A DNA stretch of 36,626 bases from an alpha proteobacterium AAP81b. Lineage in GTDB: Bacteria; Pseudomonadota; Alphaproteobacteria; Sphingomonadales; Sphingomonadaceae. Each line of letters begins with the position of its first letter. The first letter of the stretch is position 1. Position numbers and translations under genes: made by a program. The stretch is taken from NCBI GenBank assembly GCA_001295935.1, contig LJHX01000019.1, positions 1 through 36,626 on the forward strand, in the 5' to 3' direction. Below are positions 25,897-33,734 of this stretch, in pieces. The notes under the pieces are model-generated. The model ran no database searches. It was not told the origin of the DNA and was given only the letters and a program-made list of their open reading frames with translations.

Positions 25897-26721
25897 TCAG
25901 CGCCAGATCGGCAGGTTGAGCCACCAATTCCACCATTCGGGCCAACCGCGTGCCCAGAAGGGCCCCGAGATGATGATGCAGACCGCGCTCCAGAAGCCGG
26001 CGTTCAGGGCAAGCAACAGCCCGACGCGGTGGATGCCGAGCGTGCCGACCGAATAGCCGATCAGATCCCGGAAGAAGGTATCTTCATATTCGGGGCTCTT
26101 CACCGCCTGGCCTTCGCCGGGATTGACCGCCGAGAGCACCAGCGAGCCGTGCAGCGCCAGCGCCAGCGTCGTCGTGAAGAAGAAGCTGACCGCCAGCATG
26201 TGCGCCGGATTGTAGTGGAAATGGAGATATTGATAGCCGGTGTTCGACACCCAATCGAGGTGGCTGAAGATCCCATAGGGGAAGCCCCAGTGCCAGGCGC
26301 CCATCAGCAGCGGGCGAAAGACTTCGAGGGTGACATAGGCGAAGATCGCGAAGCTGAAGGCGATCGGCACATGATAGCCCATGCCGAGCTTTCGGCAGAT
26401 CTCGGTTTCGCGCAACGCCCAGGAACAGAAGGAGCCGACGGCGCAGATGGTGATGATCTGCCACAGCCCGCCTTCCTTCAGCGGGGCGAGCGCCAGGCCA
26501 TATTTCAGGTCGGGCGGCGCGATGTTGATCAGCCAAGGGTTCCACGTCGGGCCGATCGCCGCGCCGTAGAAGATCAGCGCCGTGCCGAGCACGGTGAAGA
26601 AGATGCCGGTGATTCCGAAGAAGCCGACGTAGAAGGGCCCGATCCAGAAATCGAAGAGGTCGCCGCCGATCAGCGTGCCGCCTCGGACGCGATATTTTCG
26701 TTCGTAACTCAGCACCGCCAT
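25897..26721 (-). CDS. pufL: Photosynthetic reaction-centre L subunit
   Basis: PufL pairs with PufM in the reaction-centre core. The 274-residue protein starts [17 protein letters not shown], typical of the family. It has five helices and the pigment and iron ligands: His in FSHLDWVSN (accessory pigment), [10 protein letters not shown] (special pair), [10 protein letters not shown] and GIHRVGLL (non-heme iron). A strong GGGGGGAGGTG ribosome site lies just before the start. The 165-base gap to pufA contains a 6-bp stem hairpin at 26743-26760, and a stronger one overlaps the end of pufA. Confidence 0.98.
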   Translation of the reverse strand: MAVLSYERKYRVRGGTLIGGDLFDFWIGPFYVGFFGITGIFFTVLGTALIFYGAAIGPTWNPWLINIAPPDLKYGLALAPLKEGGLWQIITICAVGSFCSWALRETEICRKLGMGYHVPIAFSFAIFAYVTLEVFRPLLMGAWHWGFPYGIFSHLDWVSNTGYQYLHFHYNPAHMLAVSFFFTTTLALALHGSLVLSAVNPGEGQAVKSPEYEDTFFRDLIGYSVGTLGIHRVGLLLALNAGFWSAVCIIISGPFWARGWPEWWNWWLNLPIWR

Positions 26722-26742
26722 GGCGCACCTCCCCCCGAGCTA

Positions 26743-26760
26743 CCGGACACGGACGTCCGG
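26743..26760 (-). promoter_or_regulatory. Hairpin in the pufA-pufL gap, before pufL
   Basis: CCGGAC and GTCCGG (26743-26748 and 26755-26760) pair with a 6-base loop, 21 bases upstream of the pufL start codon and beside its ribosome site. With the stronger hairpin at the pufA stop it may act on processing or translation of the pufLM part of the message. Role inferred only. Confidence 0.45.
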
Positions 26761-26876
26761 CCGCGCGGGCCTGTTTTCGAGTGGAGCGAGCGGGTGACGA
26801 CCTTGGTCAGGCCGCCACCCGTCTCGCCTTGTCCCTCACGCAACCAACTGTTCCGGCGATTGCCTGGGCATCAGCC

Positions 26877-26900
26877 CCGGCAACGCTCAGGCGTTGCCGG
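26877..26900 (-). promoter_or_regulatory. pufA-end mRNA hairpin (10-bp perfect stem)
   Basis: CCGGCAACGC (26877-26886) and GCGTTGCCGG (26891-26900) pair perfectly around a TCAG loop that includes the pufA stop codon. In Rhodobacter puf mRNA, hairpins between pufA and pufL shield the pufBA segment from 3'-exonucleases and raise LH1 relative to the reaction centre. This hairpin is in the corresponding place, though it takes in the last codons of pufA. Confidence 0.6.
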
Positions 26901-27078
26901 CGGGGCCTTCCAGCATCGCCGTCGGCGCCGCGGGGGCGGCCGGCTCGGCGCCGTCGAGCCAATTGTAGCGCGTTGTGCTGAGCAGGATGAAGTGAATCAG
27001 GATCGCCAGGGTGAACAGGAAGATCGCCAGGGCGCTCAGGATTCGCTGCGGGTTGAAAGTCTGCCACACTCTCCACAT
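26887..27078 (-). CDS. pufA: Light-harvesting complex 1 alpha polypeptide
   Basis: The 63-residue LH1 alpha chain spans the membrane once and forms the antenna ring around the reaction centre. MWRVWQTFNPQR is the amphipathic N-terminus. The helix LSALAIFLFTLAILIHFILLST holds the bacteriochlorophyll-ligating His29, and YNWLDG follows. A C-terminal Ala/Pro-rich tail of about 20 residues extends the usual form. AAGGAG lies before the start, partly inside the pufB stop (GGTTAAGGAG). pufB precedes it by 12 bases. Confidence 0.97.
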   Translation of the reverse strand: MWRVWQTFNPQRILSALAIFLFTLAILIHFILLSTTRYNWLDGAEPAAPAAPTAMLEGPAGNA

Positions 27079-27090
27079 TGGTCTTACTCC

Positions 27091-27318
27091 TTAACCGGCG
27101 GTGGGACGGGCAGCCGACGTCGTGTCGGCCTGCTGGATGATTTCGGCGCCGGCATAGGGCCGCGGTGCGCCGAACCAGGGCCGCCACGTCCAGACGAGGA
27201 AGTGGGCGACGACGGCAACCAATACGAAGAACGCCGTGCTGGCGACGAAGAGCTTGTGCACTTCCTTCGCCTCGGCGTCGGTCAGGTAGGTACCTGGCCC
27301 GAGCTTGTTTTCACTCAT
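27091..27318 (-). CDS. pufB: Light-harvesting complex 1 beta polypeptide
   Basis: The 75-residue LH1 beta chain pairs with PufA in the antenna ring. The N-terminal YLTDAEAKEVHKLFV with His21 and the membrane helix ending VVAHFLVWTWRPW with the bacteriochlorophyll-ligating His39 are the family hallmarks. The C-terminal tail after WFGAPRP is about 25 residues long, longer than in many beta chains. The ATG overlaps the stop of the 46-codon frame upstream as ATGA, and GGAGG lies about 9 bases before it. Confidence 0.97.
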   Translation of the reverse strand: MSENKLGPGTYLTDAEAKEVHKLFVASTAFFVLVAVVAHFLVWTWRPWFGAPRPYAGAEIIQQADTTSAARPTAG

Positions 27319-27455
27319 GCATTGTCCTCCAGGCTATCCACCATGCGAGACCGGTATGGCCTGGCCAGGCGTCTTTCCGGCTGGATGGTGCCGGGAAGCT
27401 GTTGAGGCCGCGCGCCGACAAGGGCGGGGCCGAAAAGGGGAAGCGCCGGGCTCAT
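27315..27455 (-). CDS. 46-codon ORF coupled to both bchZ and pufB (pufQ position)
   Basis: This frame runs from an ATG that overlaps the bchZ stop as ATGA to a TGA that overlaps the pufB start as ATGA. Its product would begin [20 protein letters not shown], followed by an Arg-rich middle and an acidic end (SLEDNA). It has no membrane helix and I recognise no family. In Rhodobacter the gene between bchZ and pufB is pufQ, a membrane-bound protein of about 74 residues, and this sequence does not resemble it. It may be a small protein, a leader that couples translation into pufB, or chance. No strong ribosome site precedes it, so its translation would depend on ribosomes leaving bchZ. Confidence 0.45.
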   Translation of the reverse strand: MSPALPLFGPALVGARPQQLPGTIQPERRLARPYRSRMVDSLEDNA

Positions 27456-28909
27456 GCCGCTTGCGCCTGAACTTGTGCCGCCGCGGCGGCGAGCCGGGCG
27501 CGGGTGACTTCGGCCTCGCCGGCGGCACGCGCGGCGGCCTCGGCGGCATCGCGCAGGCGCTTGGCCGCCGAAATGCGCACCAGCACCGGCTGGCGCTCGA
27601 CGAGCGCGTCGAGCTCGGCGCGGGCGTCCTCGGCCCAGGCGACCTGGCGCTGGGGTTCGAGCCGCGACGGCGTCGCATCGACCTTGTCGAGGGTGGTGCC
27701 CAACGGCAGGATGTTGAACAGCGCGTCGAACAGCGCGTTGCAGACTTCCTGGACGAGATAGGTGGCGCCCGAATAGCCCATGTAGGGCGAGCCGGTATGG
27801 CGGCGGATCGCGGCGCCGGGGAAGCTCGCCGGCACATAGATGCCGCGGCCACCGGCTTCGGCGAGGTACATCCGTTCGTTGTAGCTGCCGAACACCACCA
27901 GCGGCGGGTTGCCATGGATGTCGGCGCGGACCTGGGCGTTGTCGGGCTTGACCCCCGCCGAGCGCCAATGGGCGAAATGGCAGGGCAGCCCGAGATCGCC
28001 TTCGAGGAAGCCCTTGAGGCCGCGGGCATAGGTTTCGGTGGCGACGACGCCGAAGCTTGCCGTGCCGAAGAAATCCTGGGTGACCGAGCGCCACAGGTCC
28101 CACAGCGGCTTGATCGTCGTATGCTTCTCGCGCTCGATGAAGGGCGCGGCGTCGAGGCCGGTGAGTTCGGCGAGGGTTTCGAGGAACAGCGTCGTCGAAG
28201 TCAGCCCGATCGGCGCCTGCAGGAAGGGACGCTCAAGGGTCTCGCACAGCCCGCGACCGAATTCGCGGTACATGCAGATGTTGACATCGGCGTCGGCCAA
28301 TTTGCGGACGTCCGCCAGATGGCTGCCGAGCGGGAAGACCATGTTGACGGTGCAGCCGAGGCCTTCGACGAGGCGACGGATCTCGGCGAGGTCCGATGCC
28401 ATGTTGAAGCAGCCGTACATCGGCCCGATGATGTTGACGCGCGGCGCCTGACCCTCAGCGCGCGGGCGCGGCGGCGGGACTTTCTTCGGTCCGAACTGCG
28501 TCCACAGCCAGGTCAACGCGCGGTCGGCGGCCTGCCACTGGTCCTCGTCGATGGTGCGCGGCAGGAAGCGCTGGATGTTGGTGCCTTCGGGGGTCACACC
28601 GCCGCCGATCATCTCGGCGATCGAGCCGGTGACGACGACCGCCGGCAGCGACGGGTTGAGCGTGCTCCAGGCGCGCTTCATCGCGCCTTCGGTGCCGTCG
28701 CGGCCGAGTTCCTGCTCGCTGAGGCCGGTGACGACGATCGGCAGCTCGTGCGGCGGCAGGCCGTCGGTATAGTGCAGCACCGAGGTGACGGGGAGATTCT
28801 CGCAGCCGACCGGCCCGTCGATGACGACCTGCAGGCCCTTGATCGCGGTGAAGGCGTAGACGGCGCCCCAATAGCCGCCGGCCCTGTCATGATCGAGGAT
28901 CAGCGCCAT
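27452..28909 (-). CDS. bchZ: Chlorophyllide a reductase subunit BchZ
   Basis: BchZ and BchY form the catalytic tetramer of chlorophyllide a oxidoreductase, which reduces ring B on the way to bacteriochlorophyll a. The protein has 485 residues. [16 protein letters not shown] near residue 32-47 carries the conserved Cys36 that helps hold the catalytic 4Fe-4S cluster shared with Bch[21 protein letters not shown] and [16 protein letters not shown] are typical of the nitrogenase-like subunits. The last 60 residues are Ala/Arg-rich and helical. GGAGGTGAAG precedes the start. A partial, frame-shifted copy of its own first codons lies upstream. Confidence 0.97.
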   Translation of the reverse strand: MALILDHDRAGGYWGAVYAFTAIKGLQVVIDGPVGCENLPVTSVLHYTDGLPPHELPIVVTGLSEQELGRDGTEGAMKRAWSTLNPSLPAVVVTGSIAEMIGGGVTPEGTNIQRFLPRTIDEDQWQAADRALTWLWTQFGPKKVPPPRPRAEGQAPRVNIIGPMYGCFNMASDLAEIRRLVEGLGCTVNMVFPLGSHLADVRKLADADVNICMYREFGRGLCETLERPFLQAPIGLTSTTLFLETLAELTGLDAAPFIEREKHTTIKPLWDLWRSVTQDFFGTASFGVVATETYARGLKGFLEGDLGLPCHFAHWRSAGVKPDNAQVRADIHGNPPLVVFGSYNERMYLAEAGGRGIYVPASFPGAAIRRHTGSPYMGYSGATYLVQEVCNALFDALFNILPLGTTLDKVDATPSRLEPQRQVAWAEDARAELDALVERQPVLVRISAAKRLRDAAEAAARAAGEAEVTRARLAAAAAQVQAQAA

Positions 28910-28980
28910 GCTTCACCTCCAGGACCGTCAGAGATCATGACGAATCCGGCAAAAGCGCCGTGGTCGAGGATGAGGGTCAT
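28900..28980 (-). pseudogene. Frame-shifted relic copy of the bchZ start
   Basis: An ATG at 28980, overlapping the bchY stop as ATGA, opens a frame reading MTLILDHGAFAG, closely like the true BchZ start [12 protein letters not shown] 71 bases downstream. The relic frame runs past the real start out of frame and stops after 26 codons. The DNA of the two starts matches at most positions over about 25 bases. This looks like a small tandem duplication, or an older coupled start that was displaced by an insertion. It could still deliver ribosomes from bchY towards bchZ. Confidence 0.55.
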
Positions 28981-30482
28981 GTCCCGACCGCCTCCTCGGC
29001 CTTGGCGTTGGCGGTCATCTTGGCAGCGTACTTTTTCGCAAATTCCGGCCGGTCGCGCGGCGTGTCTTCCCAGATGCCGGCGGCATGGCCTTCGCCGACG
29101 CCTTCGAAGAAGCTCCGCATCGTTTCAAAGCGGTCCTTCGACGCCATTGCGGCGTTGACGACCTGGGCGAGGCTGCCGGCGCCGGCGGGGCCCATCAGCG
29201 GCCGCGCCGAAATGAGGTTGGTGAAGTAAAGCGCCGGGATCGCCTTGGTCTTGGCGTGCTGGACGACCGGCGTCGTGCCGATGGCGAGATCGGGGTCGAA
29301 GGCGTCGACAGCGCAGAGATCCTGTTCGAGGCTGGCGCGATACTGGACGCGGGTGCCCTTGGCCTCGAGCCATTCGCGATCGACTTCCGACCAGGGCGTG
29401 CGCGGGCAGGCGGTGCCGACATAGGGCACCTCGGCGCCCGATTCGATCAGCAGCCGCGCGACAAGCAGTTCGGAGCCCTCATAGCCCGAGACGGTGATGC
29501 GGCCCTTGACCGGCTTGGCGGCAAGCGCCCCGGCGATGGCGGGGAGGAAACGGTTCTGCGCCGCGGCGACCTTGTCGGCGGCGATACCGCAAAGCTCGCC
29601 GACCGCCGCCAGCCAGGCGGCGGTGCCGTCACGGCCGACCGGCGCCGAGCCTAGGACGCTGCGCCCCGCCGCCTGGAATTCGCGGACGCTGGCGGTGTAG
29701 AAGGGATGGATCGCCGCCACCGCGGCGCAATCGAGCGCGGCATAAAGCTCGCGCCATTCGCGCGTCGGCACCACCGGCCCGGCGGCGAGCCCGAGGGGTT
29801 CGAGCATCATGCCGATGCCGACAGGATCGGCGGGGAACATCTCGCCGAGCAGGGTGATCGTCGGGCGGTCGGGCAGCGACGCCGGCGCCGCCACCGGCCC
29901 GGCGGCGGCTTCCTTGCGGGCGTAGGCGAGCATCGCGCCGGCGAGGACGTCCTTGGCCTCGGCATGGGTCGGCACGCCGAAGCCCGGCACGTCGATGCCG
30001 ATGATCCGCACGCCGTTGATCGCATCGGGGAGCAGCTGCAGCGGCACGCCGCTCGCGGTCGGCACGCAGAGGTTGGTGACGACGATGGTATCGTAGAGCG
30101 CCGGATCGGCGAGCTCATGGACCGCGTCGCGGATATCCTCGAAGAGCTTGCCGGTGACGAGGCTTTCCGAATTGAACGGCACATAGCCGACCGTCCGCCG
30201 CGCGCCATAGAAGTGCGAGGTGAAGGTCAGCCCATAGACGCAGCAGGCCGAGCCCGAGAGCACCGTCGCGGTGCGGCGCATCCGCAGCCCGACACGCAGG
30301 GAGCCAAACGCCGGACACATCGATTGCGGCTGATCGTGCGGACCCTTGGGATAGTCCGCAGCATAGCGATCGAGGACTTCCGACTTGCCTGCCGCCGCGG
30401 CGGCCGCGCGCAGCGTGTCGGCGCCGGCGTGGCAGCCAAGGTCCTCGACAGGGACAGGAGGAGAGCCGAGCGCCTCAGACAT
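28977..30482 (-). CDS. bchY: Chlorophyllide a reductase subunit BchY
   Basis: BchY is the second catalytic subunit of chlorophyllide a oxidoreductase. The 501-residue protein has the cysteines expected to bind the interface 4Fe-4S cluster: Cys56 in QSMCPAFG, the pair Cys80-Cys81 in GSACCVYG, and one in TNLCVPTASG. FTSHFYGARRTVGYVPFNSESLVTGKLFEDIR and the later VSGYEGSELLVARLL and IGTTPVVQHAKT blocks are typical. Its start overlaps the end of bchX by 8 bases (ATGTCTGA), so translation of the two is likely coupled. Its stop overlaps the relic bchZ start. Confidence 0.97.
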   Translation of the reverse strand: MSEALGSPPVPVEDLGCHAGADTLRAAAAAAGKSEVLDRYAADYPKGPHDQPQSMCPAFGSLRVGLRMRRTATVLSGSACCVYGLTFTSHFYGARRTVGYVPFNSESLVTGKLFEDIRDAVHELADPALYDTIVVTNLCVPTASGVPLQLLPDAINGVRIIGIDVPGFGVPTHAEAKDVLAGAMLAYARKEAAAGPVAAPASLPDRPTITLLGEMFPADPVGIGMMLEPLGLAAGPVVPTREWRELYAALDCAAVAAIHPFYTASVREFQAAGRSVLGSAPVGRDGTAAWLAAVGELCGIAADKVAAAQNRFLPAIAGALAAKPVKGRITVSGYEGSELLVARLLIESGAEVPYVGTACPRTPWSEVDREWLEAKGTRVQYRASLEQDLCAVDAFDPDLAIGTTPVVQHAKTKAIPALYFTNLISARPLMGPAGAGSLAQVVNAAMASKDRFETMRSFFEGVGEGHAAGIWEDTPRDRPEFAKKYAAKMTANAKAEEAVGT

Positions 30483-31485
30483 GGTCGTAGACGACCTCGA
30501 GGCTGGGCTTGGTGACGAAGACGCCGCCGCGCATGTCGGCCTGGCTCGCCGGCTTCAAGGTCACGCTGCCGCCGGTGTCCTCGGGCTTGAACAGCGCCAG
30601 CAGGCCGTCCTGGTCGAGCGGCGTCGGCCGCACCGGCGGCGCGGTGGCGACATTTTCGGCGAGCTCGGCGAACAACGGACCCCATTGGCTCTCGGACGTG
30701 CCGATGATCTGGTAGTTGGCCGATTTCTTGCGGATATCCTCGTGCGCCGGGATCGAGATCAGCTCGGGAATGCCGACGGCTTTCGCAAAGGCCTGGGCCT
30801 CGCCCGAGCCATCGTCCTTGTTGATCAATATGCCGGCGACGCCGACATTGCCGCCCATCTTGCGGAAATATTCGACCGCCTTGCAGACATTGTTGGCGAC
30901 ATAGAGCGATTGGAGATCGTTCGAGGCGACGACGATGACCTTCTGGCACATGTCGCGCGCGATCGGCAGGCCGAAGCCGCCGCAGACGACGTCGCCGAGG
31001 AAATCGAGCAGGACGTAATCGAAGCCCCAATCGTGGAAGCCCAATTTCTCCAGCGTCTCGAAGCCATGGATGATGCCGCGCCCGCCGCAGCCGCGGCCGA
31101 CTTCGGGGCCGCCCAGCTCCATGGCGAAAACGCCGTCGCGCTGGAAGCAGACGTCCTCGATCTTCAAATCCTCGCCGGCGAGCTTCTTCTTGGCCGAGGT
31201 CTCGATGATCGTCGGGGTCGCCTTGCCGCCGAACAGCAGCGAGGTCGTGTCGGACTTGGGATCGCAGCCGATCAGCAGGACGCGCTTGCCCTGCTGCGCC
31301 ATCATGTAGCTGAGGTTGGCGAGCGCGAAGGACTTGCCGCTGCCGCCCTTGCCATAGATGGCGATGATCTGGGTTTCCTTGGTCACCTCGCCGGTGTGGA
31401 CCGGCGCCGGCTCCTCATGGGCTTCGGCGCGAAGCGCTTCGTCCGCTTCGCGCAGGGCCAGGACTTCGTCCAGAAAAGCCTTCAT
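30475..31485 (-). CDS. bchX: Chlorophyllide a reductase iron protein BchX
   Basis: BchX is the NifH-like ATPase that feeds electrons to BchYZ. The 336-residue protein has the P-loop YGKGGSGKS at 44-52, switch region LIGCDPKSDTTSLLF, and two cluster-binding cysteines, in GRGCGGRGII and in GGFGLPIARDMC. DFLGDVVCGGFGLP is diagnostic for this family. The ATG at 31485 overlaps the bchC stop (ATGA) and is preceded by GGAGAG. An open frame reaching further upstream is a shadow of bchC. Its end overlaps bchY by 8 bases. Confidence 0.98.
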   Translation of the reverse strand: MKAFLDEVLALREADEALRAEAHEEPAPVHTGEVTKETQIIAIYGKGGSGKSFALANLSYMMAQQGKRVLLIGCDPKSDTTSLLFGGKATPTIIETSAKKKLAGEDLKIEDVCFQRDGVFAMELGGPEVGRGCGGRGIIHGFETLEKLGFHDWGFDYVLLDFLGDVVCGGFGLPIARDMCQKVIVVASNDLQSLYVANNVCKAVEYFRKMGGNVGVAGILINKDDGSGEAQAFAKAVGIPELISIPAHEDIRKKSANYQIIGTSESQWGPLFAELAENVATAPPVRPTPLDQDGLLALFKPEDTGGSVTLKPASQADMRGGVFVTKPSLEVVYDHV

Positions 31486-32414
31486 GCGACATCTCTCCAG
31501 TCGAGAACCATCTTGAGGCAGGCGGGATCGGCAAAGGCGCGCGGATAGGCGGTCGCCGCCTCGCCCGCCGGCACGCGGTCGCTGACGAGGTCGGCCAGCG
31601 ACAGCCGGCCGCTGCCGACCATGGCGATCACCGCGGCGAGATCGTCGGGCTGGAACTCGGCGGCGATGCGGAAGCGCGCCTCGCGGCGGAAGGCCGGGGC
31701 GAAGTGGAAATGCAGCGGGTTGCCGTAGAAGCCGGCGAGAACGATCTCGCCGCCATGGCCGAGGCGGGCGATTGCGCCATCGAGAATGTCGGGGTCGCCG
31801 CTGGCGTCGTAGATTGCGCGATAATCGCGGCGGTCGTCGGCGTCGGGCTGGCAAACGGCATAGCCGGCGCCCTTGTCGAGCCGCGCCGGGTTGATTTCCC
31901 ATACCGTCGGGTAGCGCCCGGCGGCGACCGTCATGCGGGCGAGCAGGCGCCCGAGGACGCCATGGCCGATGATGAGATCGGGCAGCGGAAAGCCCGCCAT
32001 GGCGTGGCGCGCGGTGGCGGCGAGCGACAGCAGCACCGCCTCGGCCCCGAGCGAATCGGGTACCGAGAGCACCCGCGACGACGCCGTGACGAGGCGCCGC
32101 GCCGAGCCGCCGAACAGCCCGCGCGCGCCGATGAACTTGGTCGATCCGGGAACGAAAACGCGCTCGCCGATGCGGCCGCGCGCCATATGGCCGGCGTCGA
32201 TGATGCGGCCGACCGATTCATATCCGGGAACCAACGGATAGCCCATGCCGGGAAAAGCCGGCATGGCGCCGGTGAACATCAGTTTCTCGGTGCCCATCGA
32301 GACGCCCGAGAAGTCGACTTCGACGACGACTTCATCGCCCTCGGGCTCGCCCATGCCGAGCCGGCGCAGCGCGACGCGCCCCGGTTCTTCGACAACGACA
32401 GCAAGCGTATCCAC
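31482..32414 (-). CDS. bchC: Bacteriochlorophyllide a (3-hydroxyethyl) dehydrogenase BchC
   Basis: BchC oxidises the C3 1-hydroxyethyl group to acetyl in late bacteriochlorophyll a synthesis. The 310-residue protein is a medium-chain dehydrogenase-like enzyme with FSGVSMGTEKLMFTG and GMGYPLVPGYESVGRI near the start, typical of BchC. The Rossmann region is around LIIGHGVLGRLLARM. It lacks the zinc-binding cysteines of ordinary alcohol dehydrogenases, as is normal for this family. The start is a GTG at 32414, 7 bases after AAGGGGAG. It is the first gene of bchCXYZ-puf after the promoter region with the putative PpsR sites, 151 bases below crtF. Confidence 0.96.
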   Translation of the reverse strand: MDTLAVVVEEPGRVALRRLGMGEPEGDEVVVEVDFSGVSMGTEKLMFTGAMPAFPGMGYPLVPGYESVGRIIDAGHMARGRIGERVFVPGSTKFIGARGLFGGSARRLVTASSRVLSVPDSLGAEAVLLSLAATARHAMAGFPLPDLIIGHGVLGRLLARMTVAAGRYPTVWEINPARLDKGAGYAVCQPDADDRRDYRAIYDASGDPDILDGAIARLGHGGEIVLAGFYGNPLHFHFAPAFRREARFRIAAEFQPDDLAAVIAMVGSGRLSLADLVSDRVPAGEAATAYPRAFADPACLKMVLDWRDVA

Positions 32415-32465
32415 GAGCGACTCCCCTTGGCTGGCGGCTTCCCGGCCCTTCCACCTCAGGCTCGC

Positions 32466-32493
32466 ATCCTATCGCATCAAGGGATGATGTAAA
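32466..32493 (-). promoter_or_regulatory. Putative sigma-70-type promoter of bchC
   Basis: On the minus strand TTTACA (32488-32493, -35, 5 of 6 with TTGACA) and TAGGAT (32466-32471, -10, 4 of 6 with TATAAT) are 16 bases apart, about 52 bases before the bchC GTG. The -35 lies inside the first PpsR-like palindrome, which is how repression would work. Confidence 0.5.
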
Positions 32494-32531
32494 GCCAGCT
32501 TGACGCTTTTTATTGTCCAAATCACTGGACG
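32488..32531. promoter_or_regulatory. Tandem PpsR/CrtJ-type operator before bchC
   Basis: Two TGT-N12-ACG palindromes, 32488-32505 and 32514-32531, are separated by 8 bases. Each matches TGT-N12-ACA at five of six core positions, and the second also has the inner C and G (TGTC...GACG). In Rhodobacter capsulatus CrtJ binds two such sites 8 bp apart in the bchC promoter. The identical spacing here supports the call. No PpsR gene is in the window. Confidence 0.7.
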
Positions 32532-32565
32532 GCCTTCGGCCTGCGCGAATGGACAGGTGCTGGCG

Positions 32566-33696
32566 TCAGACCTTGGCAATCAACAGCCGCGTCACCAGCG
32601 CCAGCGGCGTCCGCACTTCGCGGACCTGGGCAAACCCCGCCGTCGCCAGCATGGCGCGATAGGTTTCGGCGGCGCGCGGCCGACCGCTGCCCATCGCCCA
32701 GAGGTAGAGGCCGAAATAGGCGTCGCCCATCGCCTCGGCGCCGCGGGTGCCGGCCATCGGCTCGGCGAGCAGCAGCGTGCCGCCCGGCGGCAGCGCGGCG
32801 CGCGCCTTGGCGAGCAGCGCCGCGACAACCTCGTCGTCATGGTCGTGGCAGATGCGGACGAGGCTGATCGCATCGGCACCGACGGGCAGCGGATCGTCGC
32901 GGAAGCTGCCGCCGTGGACATCGACTCGCGCCAGCCCGCGCGCCGCCAGCACCTCGCGCGCCCGCGCCGCCACCGGCGGCAGGTCGAAGAGCATCAGCTC
33001 GAGCCGCGGATGTTTCGCCGCGACTTCGGCGAGAAAGGCGCCATGGCCGCCGCCGACATCCATCAGGCGCCGGTGCTTGCCGAAATCCCAGGCGCTGAGC
33101 ACCTGCTCGGCGATCATCGGCTGCGAGGCGGCCATCAGCGCCGAATAGGCGGCGGTGCCGGGATCGGCGGGGTCAGCGGGCTCCCCCCGCGCCGCGGCGC
33201 CGGCATAGCTCCAGAAGCGGTCGAGCGCGCCACCGCCGCGGCCCTGGCGGAGCAGCGCCAGCGGGTCGGCGAGATCGGCGTAGAAGAGTTTGTGGTGCTC
33301 GATCATCGCCAGCGCCCCGGCGTTGCGCGACAGCGCCGCGCCGCGTTGGCCGAGCGTCCAGCGGCCGTCGCCGATGGCCTGCACCAGGTCGAAGGCGGCG
33401 GCGGCGGCGAGCAGGCGGGTGGTTGCGACCTCCGACAGGTCGGCAGCCCGCGCCAGATCCGCCACCGTCCCCGGCGCTTCGGCGAGCGCCGCGAGCATCC
33501 CCGAATCGACCAGCGCCGTCACCGTCTTGGTACCCACAAAGCCGTTCATCAGCTGGAACATCGCCGTCGCTTCATGGCGCGCCTTGATGCGCAGCAGCGG
33601 CAACCGCAGCGACCAGCGCTGAAAGCCGGGATCGGCAAGGGTGCGGTTGCGGCCCAGCAGCCAGCGGGTGCGAAAGTCGGTCAGCCAGCGGCGCAT
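32566..33696 (-). CDS. crtF: Hydroxyneurosporene / demethylspheroidene O-methyltransferase CrtF
   Basis: CrtF transfers a methyl group from S-adenosylmethionine to the C1 hydroxyl of acyclic carotenoids, the last step to methoxy-carotenoids. The 376-residue protein has the N-terminal dimerisation part (FQLMNGFVGTKTVTALVDSG), the SAM site MDVGGGHGAFLAEVA and LFDLPPV, and ISLVRICHDHDDE with the catalytic His region, then LLLAEPMAG. The start is probably ATG at 33696 (MRRWLTDFRTRWLLG). A TTG twelve codons upstream is a second option; the PpsR-type palindrome lies between the two. It diverges from crtD. Confidence 0.93.
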   Translation of the reverse strand: MRRWLTDFRTRWLLGRNRTLADPGFQRWSLRLPLLRIKARHEATAMFQLMNGFVGTKTVTALVDSGMLAALAEAPGTVADLARAADLSEVATTRLLAAAAAFDLVQAIGDGRWTLGQRGAALSRNAGALAMIEHHKLFYADLADPLALLRQGRGGGALDRFWSYAGAAARGEPADPADPGTAAYSALMAASQPMIAEQVLSAWDFGKHRRLMDVGGGHGAFLAEVAAKHPRLELMLFDLPPVAARAREVLAARGLARVDVHGGSFRDDPLPVGADAISLVRICHDHDDEVVAALLAKARAALPPGGTLLLAEPMAGTRGAEAMGDAYFGLYLWAMGSGRPRAAETYRAMLATAGFAQVREVRTPLALVTRLLIAKV

Positions 33697-33713
33697 GTCA
33701 GCCTGACTGGACA
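33696..33713. promoter_or_regulatory. Perfect PpsR/CrtJ-type palindrome between crtF and crtD
   Basis: TGTCAGCCTGACTGGACA matches TGT-N12-ACA exactly. Its first base is the last base of the crtF ATG, and it lies 21 bases before crtD. Only about 38 bases separate the two divergent starts, so one operator could govern both and part of the promoters must lie inside the coding regions. Confidence 0.65.
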
Positions 33714-33734
33714 GTTTGGGCGTTACGGTCAATC

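Noticed and set aside
27315-27455. Calling the 46-codon frame pufQ
   Set aside because: Only position agrees. The product is shorter, lacks a membrane helix and shows no sequence likeness that I can see to PufQ, so no symbol was given.
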